A stretch of DNA of 64,000 nt, from NCBI GenBank assembly GCA_002315685.1, contig DCHX01000029.1, positions 1 to 64,000 on the forward strand, read 5' to 3'. Below are positions 42,550 to 51,543 of this stretch, piece by piece. This stretch comes from Ruminococcaceae bacterium UBA1741 (GTDB taxonomy: Bacteria > Bacillota > Clostridia > Oscillospirales > Acutalibacteraceae). Under the pieces are notes generated by a model. It had not been told where the DNA came from. It ran no database searches and was given only the letters and a program-made list of their open reading frames with translations. Within the stretch, counting starts at the first letter, position 1; every line of letters starts with the position of its first letter. Position numbers and translations under genes: made by a program.

Positions 42550-43446
42550 CTAAACTTCTTTATTGGGAACTACAAGGTGGATTGCGGAATGAAGGTTTGT
42601 AGCCGTGATTTCATCGGCACCTTCGAAAAACTCGCCGTCAAGTGTCCACGGAATATCCTTTGAGCCGATTACCTTAATTTCTTTTGTATGGAAAAATTCT
42701 ATTCCGTCTCTGTTAAGGTCTCGGCGAAGAATACCATCTACAATACCTTGAAATTGCGGAATACTTACAGGCTTTTTAATAAGCATTACTTCAAATTCGC
42801 CGTCATTAAGCTGAACTGTTCTCTCATCGAATTTAACAATACCGCCAACCGACATAGAGTTTGAAACGGCACCGAAAAGAAAATCTCCGTCAACTGTCTT
42901 TTCTTCACATTCAAATCTAAGGTGTAACGGCTTAATATTGCCGAGACTTTTAATTCCCTCAAAGAAATATGCGGCTTGACCTAAAACATTTTTAACATCC
43001 TGAGGTGCCGAATATGAAGCCTCGGTAAAAGCACCGAACGATGCGGTGTATGAAAAATACTTATCACCGAACTTACCTATGTCAAGGTCAATTTCTCTGC
43101 CCGTTAAAATGTCGGCGGCGGCACAAGTAATATTTCTCGAAATGCAAAGACCGCTCGACCATTCGTTAAGGGTACCTGAGGGAATATAACCCAATGTGTA
43201 TTTTTTGCCCGAAATCATAAGACCGGAAATAACCTCGTTAAGTGTTCCGTCTCCACCGCAAACAACTATTTTATCAAATTCGTTGTCTTCTATTCTCAAA
43301 ACCCTTTCGGTAGCATCGGCACGGGCTTTTGTAATATAAACCGTAACATCATATTCACTTGATAATTGCTCGGCAACACCTAACAGTTCACTTCGCATTT
43401 TGGCGCGTCCCGATTTCGGATTTACAATTAAAAGTAGTTTTTTCAC
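42550..43446 (-). CDS. YegS/DgkB-type lipid kinase
   Basis: Diacylglycerol kinase-family protein of 298 residues. The catalytic domain shows LIVNPKSGRAK near the start, CGGDGTLNEVISGL as the nucleotide site, and LGYIPSGTLNEWSSGL (where most members have GTxND). The C-terminal half has the substrate-side strands and an ending WTLDGE pattern seen in DagK/YegS proteins. It probably recycles diacylglycerol for phospholipids. It lies between tsaD and mreB with gaps of 12 to 14 bases. Confidence 0.88.
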   Translation of the reverse strand: MKKLLLIVNPKSGRAKMRSELLGVAEQLSSEYDVTVYITKARADATERVLRIEDNEFDKIVVCGGDGTLNEVISGLMISGKKYTLGYIPSGTLNEWSSGLCISRNITCAAADILTGREIDLDIGKFGDKYFSYTASFGAFTEASYSAPQDVKNVLGQAAYFFEGIKSLGNIKPLHLRFECEEKTVDGDFLFGAVSNSMSVGGIVKFDERTVQLNDGEFEVMLIKKPVSIPQFQGIVDGILRRDLNRDGIEFFHTKEIKVIGSKDIPWTLDGEFFEGADEITATNLHSAIHLVVPNKEV

Positions 43447-43458
43447 AAAAAATTCCTC

Positions 43459-44466
43459 CTACCTATAATCAATCGGTAATGTCGAAACGGCATTAAGACT
43501 TGTATCGCCGATATTACCGTCTTTGTATTCGTAATAAGCCTGAACTCCGACCATAACGGCATTATCTCCGCAATATTTAAGCTCGGGATAATATAATTTA
43601 ATATTTCTTTTTGAACATTCTTCCGAAAGTCTTGAACGAAGCTCCGAGTTCGCCGAAACACCGCCTGCTACTACTAATTTTTTGTAATTGTATTTTTCGG
43701 TAGCCCTTAAAGTATTTTCAATAAGCATATCGCAAACACGCTGTCTTACCGTGGCGGCAAGAACGGGGACATCAATTTCTTCGCCCTTTTGACCTAAATT
43801 ATGTATTAAATTTATTACAGCGGTTTTAAGTCCCGAAAAGCTGAAATCAAATTCGTTGCCCGAAATTTTAGGGAACGGAAGCGGATATTTTTTAAGGTCT
43901 GCAACGGTGGCAATTTTGTCAAGCGTTACACCGCCGGGATAAGGAAGCCCCAATGCCCTCGCCGTTTTGTCAAAGCATTCTCCTGCGGCATCATCCCTCG
44001 TGCCTCCGATAGGCTCAAACTTCGTATAGTCGGTAACACGGGTAAGTATTGAGTTGCCTCCCGATACGGTAAGGCATAAAAACGGAGGTTCAAGCTCGTT
44101 GTTTTCAATATAGTTAGCCGCAATATGCGAACGAAGATGATGAACGGGGATTAGGGGAATACCGAGCGACATAGCAAGTCCCTTTGCAAAATTAACCCCT
44201 ACAAGCAAAGCACCGATTAAACCGGGCGCAAAGGTAACGGCAACAGCATCTAAATCTTCGTATTTTATGTTAGCCTCTGATATTGCACTGTCGCAAACTT
44301 GATTTATAGCCTCGGTATGCCGTCTTGAAGCAATTTCGGGAACAACACCGCCGTAAATACGGTGTTCGGCAATTTGAGTTGCAACGATATTCGATAAAAC
44401 GCGTCGTCCGTCGGTTACGGCAGCGGCGGTTTCATCACAGGACGATTCAATCGCAAGTATCAGCAT
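43459..44466 (-). CDS. tsaD: tRNA threonylcarbamoyladenosine transferase TsaD
   Basis: Transfers the threonylcarbamoyl group to adenosine 37 of ANN-decoding tRNAs. The 335 residues begin LAIESSCDETAAAV. The metal histidines are in VHHLRSHIAANY, and the actin-like nucleotide motifs include LTVSGGNS and VVAGGVSANSELR. TsaB and TsaE, needed for activity in bacteria, are not in this window. The first 20 bases overlap the phosphatase-RimI fusion gene, so the two are translationally coupled. Confidence 0.96.
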   Translation of the reverse strand: MLILAIESSCDETAAAVTDGRRVLSNIVATQIAEHRIYGGVVPEIASRRHTEAINQVCDSAISEANIKYEDLDAVAVTFAPGLIGALLVGVNFAKGLAMSLGIPLIPVHHLRSHIAANYIENNELEPPFLCLTVSGGNSILTRVTDYTKFEPIGGTRDDAAGECFDKTARALGLPYPGGVTLDKIATVADLKKYPLPFPKISGNEFDFSFSGLKTAVINLIHNLGQKGEEIDVPVLAATVRQRVCDMLIENTLRATEKYNYKKLVVAGGVSANSELRSRLSEECSKRNIKLYYPELKYCGDNAVMVGVQAYYEYKDGNIGDTSLNAVSTLPIDYR

Positions 44467-45313
44467 TAAATAAAAACCTTCTTGTCATTATATTAGCGTT
44501 TTCACGGGGTAGTTTGTAAAAATCTTTTCTTTGACCTTCTAAATTAAAGCCGAGTTTTTGATAAAGAGCAACAGCGGTTTGGTTTGACTGCCTGACTTCG
44601 AGCGAAACAAACGAAAGCTTTTTCTCTCTCGCAAAGGAAAAGCACCTGTTTAACAGCAAAGCAGCAACGCCTTTGTTCCTTGAATTTTCCTCAACGGCTA
44701 TGCTTGTGATATAGCCCTCGTCAAGAATAAAGTTTAGTCCTACATATCCTATTAAATCTTCGTTTTCAAGCGCCGTGAAGAAAACGGTATTGTTTTTTGA
44801 GGACTCAATTATCGAGCTTTCACTCCAAGGCTCACTGAAATATTTTTCTTCGAGCTTTGCGATTTTTTTAATATCATCTTGATTCATAGGCTTGATTTTC
44901 GCATTGCCGAAAAATCCGCCGAAAACAAGCTTGTCAATCTCGTCCGCAATTTTTGTAAGGGCGCTTTCGTAAAACTCAATATCGTAACCGTAAGGGTCAA
45001 ATATTCCGTTTCCGAGCACAAAAACCTTTGAGCTTGAAAATCCGTTTTGTATTAAAAAATCTCTTATTTCGCTTGACATAGTGAAAATATAATCACTCTC
45101 AAAATCCTTTTGACCGATAGGAGAAGAAGTATGATTTTCAAGCGAAAAGCCGAATTTTTTTGCTATAATTCTTGAATTTTCAGAGGCAGGCATACCACCT
45201 TGCGATAATCCACGGCTGTTTGCGAAAATATTTTTAAGCTTTAATGAATTAAAATATCCTTCGGCAAACGGACTGCGGCAGGTGTTGCCCGAACAAACAA
45301 AAGTAACTGTCAT
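44447..45313 (-). CDS. Fusion of YwlE-type low-molecular-weight phosphatase and RimI-type N-acetyltransferase
   Basis: A 288-residue two-domain protein. Residues 1-135 form a low-molecular-weight phosphatase: P-loop C7-S-G-N-T-C-R13 followed by SP, and general acid Asp106 in FDPYG. Threonine at position 11 is the residue known to direct YwlE to phosphoarginine; tyrosine phosphatases usually have Ile there. Residues about 138-288 are a GNAT acetyltransferase with the acetyl-CoA loop EENSRNKGVAALLLNRC and the RimI-like LEVRQSNQTAVALYQKLGF. The frame is unbroken through the junction. It overlaps polA by one base and tsaD by 20. RimI normally acetylates S18. Confidence 0.88.
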   Translation of the reverse strand: MTVTFVCSGNTCRSPFAEGYFNSLKLKNIFANSRGLSQGGMPASENSRIIAKKFGFSLENHTSSPIGQKDFESDYIFTMSSEIRDFLIQNGFSSSKVFVLGNGIFDPYGYDIEFYESALTKIADEIDKLVFGGFFGNAKIKPMNQDDIKKIAKLEEKYFSEPWSESSIIESSKNNTVFFTALENEDLIGYVGLNFILDEGYITSIAVEENSRNKGVAALLLNRCFSFAREKKLSFVSLEVRQSNQTAVALYQKLGFNLEGQRKDFYKLPRENANIMTRRFLFNADTCD

Positions 45314-47820
45314 TATCCCTTCGCCTCTAACCAGTTTTTGCCTATATGCGCATCAACCGACAATTTAACCTTCATAGAAACGGCATTTTCCATTTCTTCA
45401 ACAAGAATTTGTTTAGCAAATTCTGCGTTACAGGCAGGACATTCAACAATAAGCTCATCGTGTACTTGCAAAATAAGATTTGCGCTCGGCAATTCTTTTT
45501 CAAGTCTTTTAGACACATTTATCATTGCAAGTTTAATAATGTCGGCGGCAGTACCCTGAATAGGAGCATTTCTTGCAACCCTTTCGCCGAACGACCTCAT
45601 CATACCGTTTGAAGACGAAAGCTCGGGCAAGTATCTTCTTCTGCCGAAATAGGTAGTAACAAAACCGTCTTTCTTTGCGTTTTCGATAACATTTTTCATA
45701 TAAGCGTCAACACCCTTATATGTCGCAAGATAATTTTTAATATATCTGTCCGCTTCGTTACGGGAAACACCGATGTCTTTACCGAGCGAAAAAGCGCCAA
45801 TGCCGTAAACAATACCGAAATTGACCGCTTTTGCACGGCTTCTCATTACGGGCAGTACCATATCAATGGGAATATCAAAAACCTCACTTGCCGTAACGGT
45901 ATGAATATCAACATTTGAGTTAAATGCGTCTATCATTGTTTGGTCATCGGCAATACTTGCAAGAACTCTAAGCTCGATTTGCGAGTAGTCGGCATCAACC
46001 AAAACAAAGTTTTCCTTTGCGACAAAAAATTCACGGAGCTTTTTGCCCTCCTCGGTACGAACGGGAATGTTTTGAAGATTAGGTTCAAGAGAGCTTATTC
46101 TTCCCGTACGAGCCTCGGTTTGATTAAAGGTTGTGTGTATTCTTCCGTCGTTTGATACGGCGGACAATAAACCGTCGCAGTAGGTTGATTTAAGCTTTGC
46201 AAGCTGACGGTAGGTTAAAACCAAATCAACAATGGGATAATCGTATCTAAGCTCCTCTAAAACATCGGCGCTTGTGCTGTAACCGCTTTTGGTTTTCTTT
46301 TTTGTCGGTATTAAAAGCTTTTCAAATAAAATCTCGCCTAACTGTTTAGGAGAATTAAGATTAAACGGAACACCGGCGATTTTTATAACCTCCGCCTTAA
46401 TTTCCTCAGTTCGTTTTTCTAAATCCTCGCCCTCCGATTTAAGTCCGTTTATGTCAACCAAAAAACCGACATCTTCCATATTTGACAAAACTCTTGCAAG
46501 GGGCAGTTCTATGTTATTAAGTAAATCCAACTGTCCGCTTTTTTTAAGCTCGTTTGTTAAAATATCGCAAAGATTTGAAAAACGGGCAACATTCACCAAA
46601 AATTCATTTTCACACTCAAAAACAAAGTTATTACCGCTGTATTCGGCACAAAGTCGGCTTATAGAATAATCCTTTGCGGAGGGGTTACAAAGATAACCCG
46701 CAAGCTTTAAGTCAAATGTAATATTATCGGCATTAAAATTCTTTAATAGTTTTTTAAGGTCGTAAACCCGCTTTTTTGTGTTGCTTTTAAGCAAGGATGT
46801 AGCTTCTTGCTTTGTAAGAGAAAAAACATTACCGTCACAAACCGCACCGAAGTTATCTTCCTCAAAGTATATATCAACCGAAGAATTTTCGCTGTATATA
46901 GGGGTGCTCGATACGGTATAAACCTTTTTTTCGGCGTTATCGGATTCAACTTCGCCGACAGGGGAAATACCCATCTTCTCCATAAACTTAAAAAATTCAA
47001 GTCTTGTCATAAGCTTGGCAAGTTCGTTTGTGTTTTGCTTTTTTGATTTGTAATTGTCAAAATTATTATCAATGGGCGCTTTTTTACTGATAGTACCGAG
47101 GAAATGACTTAAATATGCGCTGTCTTTTCCCGAAATAAGCTTTTGCCTCACGCTCTCTTTTATATCAAGGGCATCAATATTTTCGTAAATGTAATCAATA
47201 GTATGATAACTCTTTATTAGGTCGGTTGCGATTTTTTCGCCAACACCCTGTACACCCGGAATATTATCCGATTTATCTCCCATAAGCGCTTTAAGCTCTA
47301 TCATTTCATTGGGAGTAAGACCGTACTTTTCAAAAAGCGCATCCTTTGTATAGTTTATTATTTCGTAATTTGTGGTAAGTAAAACCTTTGTTTTATCCGA
47401 AATAAGTTGAAGTGAGTCCCGGTCGCCCGTAGCTATAACACATTCGTTACCGCTTTCTTCGGCAAGATAGGCGAGAGTGCCCAAAATATCATCCGCCTCA
47501 TAGCCCTCACATTCAATAACATTATATCCCGAAAGGGTAAGCCATTCTTTAAGAATAGGAAATTGACAGGCAAGCTCTTCGGGCATTTGCTTTCTTCCGG
47601 CTTTATATTCGGCATATTTCTTATGGCGGAATGTAGGAGTTTTAAGGTCAAAGGCAACAGCAACACCGTCGGGTTTTTCAAGCTCCGATAATCTACCGAA
47701 AATGTTGATAAATCCGTAAACCGCATTCGTATATGTGCCGTCCTTTGTAGATAACAGCTTATTAATACCGTAAAAGGCACGGTTGATTATACTGTTTCCG
47801 TCAATAGCCAAAAGCTTCAA
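45313..47820 (-). CDS. polA: DNA polymerase I
   Basis: Repair and Okazaki-fragment polymerase of 835 residues. The N-terminal 5'-3' exonuclease domain has AFDLKTPTFRH, GYEADDILGTLA, ATGDRD and MGDKSDNIPGV metal-site motifs. The central 3'-5' exonuclease fold lacks its acidic residues (the motif II region reads YDLKKLLKNF), so proofreading is probably absent, as in Taq and Bacillus enzymes. Polymerase motifs are intact: DADYSQIELRVLAS (A), RSRAKAVNFGIVYGIGAF (B) and LQVHDELIVEC (C). It heads an eight-gene minus-strand unit ending with PBP2. Confidence 0.96.
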   Translation of the reverse strand: MKLLAIDGNSIINRAFYGINKLLSTKDGTYTNAVYGFINIFGRLSELEKPDGVAVAFDLKTPTFRHKKYAEYKAGRKQMPEELACQFPILKEWLTLSGYNVIECEGYEADDILGTLAYLAEESGNECVIATGDRDSLQLISDKTKVLLTTNYEIINYTKDALFEKYGLTPNEMIELKALMGDKSDNIPGVQGVGEKIATDLIKSYHTIDYIYENIDALDIKESVRQKLISGKDSAYLSHFLGTISKKAPIDNNFDNYKSKKQNTNELAKLMTRLEFFKFMEKMGISPVGEVESDNAEKKVYTVSSTPIYSENSSVDIYFEEDNFGAVCDGNVFSLTKQEATSLLKSNTKKRVYDLKKLLKNFNADNITFDLKLAGYLCNPSAKDYSISRLCAEYSGNNFVFECENEFLVNVARFSNLCDILTNELKKSGQLDLLNNIELPLARVLSNMEDVGFLVDINGLKSEGEDLEKRTEEIKAEVIKIAGVPFNLNSPKQLGEILFEKLLIPTKKKTKSGYSTSADVLEELRYDYPIVDLVLTYRQLAKLKSTYCDGLLSAVSNDGRIHTTFNQTEARTGRISSLEPNLQNIPVRTEEGKKLREFFVAKENFVLVDADYSQIELRVLASIADDQTMIDAFNSNVDIHTVTASEVFDIPIDMVLPVMRSRAKAVNFGIVYGIGAFSLGKDIGVSRNEADRYIKNYLATYKGVDAYMKNVIENAKKDGFVTTYFGRRRYLPELSSSNGMMRSFGERVARNAPIQGTAADIIKLAMINVSKRLEKELPSANLILQVHDELIVECPACNAEFAKQILVEEMENAVSMKVKLSVDAHIGKNWLEAKG

Positions 47821-47917
47821 GCAATTTCCTCCTTCGCAAAACTAATATTTGCATAATTATATATATAATAACACTAATTATTCAATTTGTCTATAAATTT
47901 TTTATTTCCTTAATTAG

Positions 47918-47946
47918 TTGACAAAAGCACGGGTAAGGTATATAAT
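47918..47946 (+). promoter_or_regulatory. Promoter for alaS
   Basis: TTGACA (47918-47923), 17-base spacer, TATAAT (47941-47946). Only about 38 bases separate it from the alaS start, leaving no room for a T-box leader. Confidence 0.88.
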
Positions 47947-47984
47947 TTATTCTGTAATTTTATGCGAATTAAGGATGTTGAACT

Positions 47985-50609
47985 ATGAAATGGACTTCTG
48001 TAAACGACCTAAGAGAGAAGTATTTGTCCTTCTTTGAATCAAAGGGACATTTAAGACTAAACAGCTTCTCTTTGGTGCCGAATAACGATAAATCACTGCT
48101 TCTTATCAATTCGGGAATGGCGCCTATGAAGAAGTATTTTACGGGCGAGGTTACTCCGCCGAGAAATAGGGTTACAACCTGTCAAAAGTGTATAAGAACT
48201 CCCGACATTGAAAGAGTGGGACATACCGCAAGACACGGTACTTATTTTGAAATGCTCGGTAATTTTTCATTCGGCGATTATTTCAAAACCGAGGCGATAA
48301 AATGGTCTTGGGAATTTTTAACCGAGGTTTTGGAAATACCGAAAGACCTTCTTTGGCCCTCGGTTTATGAAGAAGATGACGAGGCATATTCTTTGTGGCG
48401 TGATGTTATAGGTGTTGACGAATCCCATATTGTAAAGCTCGGCAAGGAGGATAACTTCTGGGAGCACGGCACCGGTCCTTGCGGTCCTTGCAGTGAAATT
48501 TACTTTGACCGTGGCGAAAAATACGGCTGTGGTTCGCCTGACTGTAAGCCGGGTTGCGACTGCGACAGATATATGGAAATTTGGAATAATGTTTTTTCGC
48601 AGTTTAATAATATGGGTGACGGAACATATACCGAGCTTGAAAAGAAAAATATTGATACGGGTATGGGACTTGAAAGACTCGCCTGTGTTATGCAAGATGT
48701 CGATAATATGTTTGAGGTTGACTCGGTTAGAAATATTTTAGACGAGGTTTGCAAAATTTCGGGTAAAACCTACGGAAACGATAAGAATAACGATGTTTCA
48801 ATTCGTGCCATTACCGACCATGCAAGAGCTTCAACATTTATGATAAGCGACGGTATTATTCCGTCTAACGAGGGTAGAGGATATGTTCTTCGCCGTTTGA
48901 TAAGACGCGCCGCAAGACACGGTAAATTGCTCGGCATTGACAGACCGTTCCTTACCGATATTTGTGAGGTTGCGATTAGGGAAAACTATCAGGGCTATCC
49001 CGAGTTGATTGAGAAAAAAGAGCTTATTATTAAGGTTATTTCCAACGAGGAGGCAAGCTTTAACAAGACTATTGACCAAGGTCTTAAATTGCTTGAAGGA
49101 CTTATGGAAAAGGGAAATGTTTTATCGGGCGAGGATGCTTTCCGCCTTTACGATACCTACGGTTTCCCCTTTGACCTTACAAAAGATATTTTAGCCGAAA
49201 ACGGAAAAACCGTTGATGAGGACGGCTTTAACTCTCTTATGAAAGAGCAAAGAGAGCTTGCAAGGTCTTCCCGAAAGGCTTCCGACAGCGAAAGCTGGTC
49301 GAGCAACGGTATTAACTTTGATAACATAGAGAAAACCGAATTTTTAGGTTATACCGATAATACCTGCGAGGCAGATGTGCTTGATATTGTTTTCGGCGGC
49401 GAACATATTTCTACCGCTAACGAGGGCGATAAGGCTATTATTGTTCTTGATAAAACCGTATTTTACGGCGAAGGCGGCGGACAAGTAGGCGACTCGGGTG
49501 TAATTTCGAGCGGCGAGTTTAAGTTTGAAGTTGTTGACACTAAAAAGACTACCGGCGGTGTTTTCTATCATATCGGTAATGTTTTATCGGGTAGCGTTTC
49601 TGTCGGCGATAAGGTAGTGGCAAGTATTGATGTCGGTATCCGTGATGCGATTAGAAGAAATCATACTGCGGCTCACTTGTTACAGTCGGCTTTGCGTAAG
49701 GTTTTGGGTAACCATGTAGAACAGGCGGGACAGCTTGTAAACGATAAGAGTGTTAGATTTGACTTTACTCATTTCTCGGCTCTTACAAGCGAGGAAATTG
49801 CAAGGGTTGAGGATTTAGTTAATAACGAAATTCTTTCGGCTTCAAATGTTGTAAGCAAGGAAATGCCGATAGAAGAAGCTAAGAAGTTAGGCGCCATGGC
49901 ACTTTTCGGCGAAAAATACGGAGATGTTGTACGGGTTGTAACGGCAGGCGATATGTCGGTTGAATTTTGCGGCGGTACTCATGTTGATAATGCCGGAAAA
50001 ATCGGCTTGTTCCATATAGTTTCCGAAAGCGGTATTGCGGCAGGTGTCAGAAGAATTGAGGCTTATACGGGCTTTAACACCCTTAATCTATTGAACTACT
50101 ATATTGACCTGTCAACAAAAACCGCTGCGGCTGTTAAATGCTCAAATGTAAACGAGCTTATTGAAAAAACTGCCGCACTAAACGAAAAGTTAAAGGCAAC
50201 CGAAAAAGAACTTGATAAGCTTAAAACAAAACTTGCATCCGGCAAAACCGATGATATTATGAACAATGCTGTTGATGTCGGTAGTCTGAAACTTGCTACC
50301 GCAAGGCTTGACGGTGTCGGCGCTGACGAAATGAGAAAAATGCTCGACGCAATAAGAGAAAAGAATCCAACATCGGTTGTTGTATTAGCGGGTGTAAACG
50401 ATTCTAAACTCGTATTTTGCGTAAACTGCGGTAAGGATGCCGTTAAATGCGGTGCCGTTGCCGGAAATATAGTAAAACAAGTAGCACAAATTGCCGGCGG
50501 TAACGGCGGCGGTAAGCCCGACTTCGCTATGGCAGGCGGTAAGGATTTATCAAAGGTTGACGAAGCACTCGGCAGTGCGAAAGATATTTTAAGTTCTATG
50601 TTAAAGTAA
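47985..50609 (+). CDS. alaS: Alanyl-tRNA synthetase
   Basis: Charges tRNA-Ala. The 874 residues are full length: catalytic core (FFESKGHLRLNSFSLVPNND, GPCGPCSEIYFDRG), tRNA-recognition region, editing domain with the HTAAHLLQSALR and CGGTHVDNAG zinc/editing motifs, and a C-terminal oligomerisation domain (GGNGGGKPDFAMAGG). A cysteine-rich insert CGSPDCKPGCDCDR lies in the catalytic core and recurs in Clostridial AlaRS. The HIT-family gene follows after 11 bases. Confidence 0.97.
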   Translation: MKWTSVNDLREKYLSFFESKGHLRLNSFSLVPNNDKSLLLINSGMAPMKKYFTGEVTPPRNRVTTCQKCIRTPDIERVGHTARHGTYFEMLGNFSFGDYFKTEAIKWSWEFLTEVLEIPKDLLWPSVYEEDDEAYSLWRDVIGVDESHIVKLGKEDNFWEHGTGPCGPCSEIYFDRGEKYGCGSPDCKPGCDCDRYMEIWNNVFSQFNNMGDGTYTELEKKNIDTGMGLERLACVMQDVDNMFEVDSVRNILDEVCKISGKTYGNDKNNDVSIRAITDHARASTFMISDGIIPSNEGRGYVLRRLIRRAARHGKLLGIDRPFLTDICEVAIRENYQGYPELIEKKELIIKVISNEEASFNKTIDQGLKLLEGLMEKGNVLSGEDAFRLYDTYGFPFDLTKDILAENGKTVDEDGFNSLMKEQRELARSSRKASDSESWSSNGINFDNIEKTEFLGYTDNTCEADVLDIVFGGEHISTANEGDKAIIVLDKTVFYGEGGGQVGDSGVISSGEFKFEVVDTKKTTGGVFYHIGNVLSGSVSVGDKVVASIDVGIRDAIRRNHTAAHLLQSALRKVLGNHVEQAGQLVNDKSVRFDFTHFSALTSEEIARVEDLVNNEILSASNVVSKEMPIEEAKKLGAMALFGEKYGDVVRVVTAGDMSVEFCGGTHVDNAGKIGLFHIVSESGIAAGVRRIEAYTGFNTLNLLNYYIDLSTKTAAAVKCSNVNELIEKTAALNEKLKATEKELDKLKTKLASGKTDDIMNNAVDVGSLKLATARLDGVGADEMRKMLDAIREKNPTSVVVLAGVNDSKLVFCVNCGKDAVKCGAVAGNIVKQVAQIAGGNGGGKPDFAMAGGKDLSKVDEALGSAKDILSSMLK

Positions 50610-50620
50610 GGTGAAATTTA

Positions 50621-50962
50621 GTGGAAGATTGTTTGTTTTGTAAAATAATAAAGGGCGAAATCCCATCTGCAAAGGTTTATGAGGATGAGTTTGTTTATGC
50701 TTTTTCGGATATAGCACCACAAGCGCCTTTTCATGCGGTTTTTGTACCGAAACTGCATATTTCTTCTCCTGCCGAAATAAACCGAGAGAACAGCAATTAT
50801 GTTGCTAAAATTTATGAAGCAATAGCAAAGGTTGCAAAAAGCGAAAATTTAGAAAAGGGCTTTCGTGTTGTAGCAAACTGCGGTGAGGACGGCGGTCAAA
50901 CCGTAGGACACTTGCATTTCCATTTATTGGCAAGAAGAAATTTACAATGGCCTCCGGGTTAA
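50621..50962 (+). CDS. HIT-family nucleotide hydrolase (HinT-like)
   Basis: Purine nucleoside phosphoramidase-like protein of 113 residues. It begins DCLFCKIIKGEIPS and ends with the histidine triad GHLHFHLLARR, the HxHxH catalytic motif of HinT. HinT hydrolyses AMP-lysine and similar adducts, including aminoacyl adenylates made by tRNA synthetases, so the placement after alaS is fitting. The start is GTG at 50621 with AAGGTG upstream; no ATG is available. Confidence 0.92.
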   Translation: MEDCLFCKIIKGEIPSAKVYEDEFVYAFSDIAPQAPFHAVFVPKLHISSPAEINRENSNYVAKIYEAIAKVAKSENLEKGFRVVANCGEDGGQTVGHLHFHLLARRNLQWPPG

Positions 50963-51003
50963 AATAAACTTTGTATGTATATGATATTTAAGGGGAAAAT
51001 GTT

Positions 51004-51543
51004 ATGTCAGAATTTTATACTATGAAAATCGCAGGTCTTGAAAGAAATTTAGAAAAGTTTCCCGTAAACGATAAGCTTGATATTGCCGCTTTTATTATTT
51101 TCGGCGATGTTGAACTTACTGTTGCGGGTTGTACCGAGCTTCTTAAAAAGGTACCTGAATTTGATGTTATCATAACGCCGGAGGCTAAGAGTATTCCTAT
51201 GGCTTACGAAATGTCAAGACAGTCGGGCAAGCCTTATGTTGTTGCCCGTAAGGGACTTAAAGTATATATGAAAAATCCTATTGATGTTTGTGTTGTTTCT
51301 ATTACAACACAGCACGAACAACACCTTTATTTAGGTGAATCCGAAATAGAGAAGATAAAGGGCAAGAGGGTGCTTATCGTTGATGATGTTATCAGTACGG
51401 GCGAATCTCTTGACTCCGTTAGAACATTAGTTAAGAAGGCGGGCGGTAAAGAAACTTGCGCTTGTGCATTTTTAGCTGAGGGCGATGCTGCCGAGCGCGA
51501 CGACATCGTTTTCCTTGAAAAATTACCGCTTTTCTTTAAGTAA
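51004..51543 (+). CDS. Phosphoribosyltransferase (adenine PRTase-like)
   Basis: A 179-residue type I phosphoribosyltransferase. The PRPP loop is VLIVDDVISTGESL, and TPEAKSIPMAYEMSRQSGKPYVVARK resembles adenine phosphoribosyltransferase. The base specificity cannot be settled; sequence around the hood differs from classic Apt, and xanthine or orotate use is less likely. An AAGGGGA site precedes ATG 51004. Its stop shares a base with the start of the next gene. Confidence 0.82.
   Translation: MSEFYTMKIAGLERNLEKFPVNDKLDIAAFIIFGDVELTVAGCTELLKKVPEFDVIITPEAKSIPMAYEMSRQSGKPYVVARKGLKVYMKNPIDVCVVSITTQHEQHLYLGESEIEKIKGKRVLIVDDVISTGESLDSVRTLVKKAGGKETCACAFLAEGDAAERDDIVFLEKLPLFFK

Noticed and set aside
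44447..45313. Two separate genes for phosphatase and RimI
   Set aside because: The frame is unbroken from the phosphatase P-loop to the end of the GNAT domain, and I see no internal ribosome site at the junction.
47947..47984. T-box leader for alaS
   Set aside because: The leader after the promoter is only about 38 bases, too short for a T-box.
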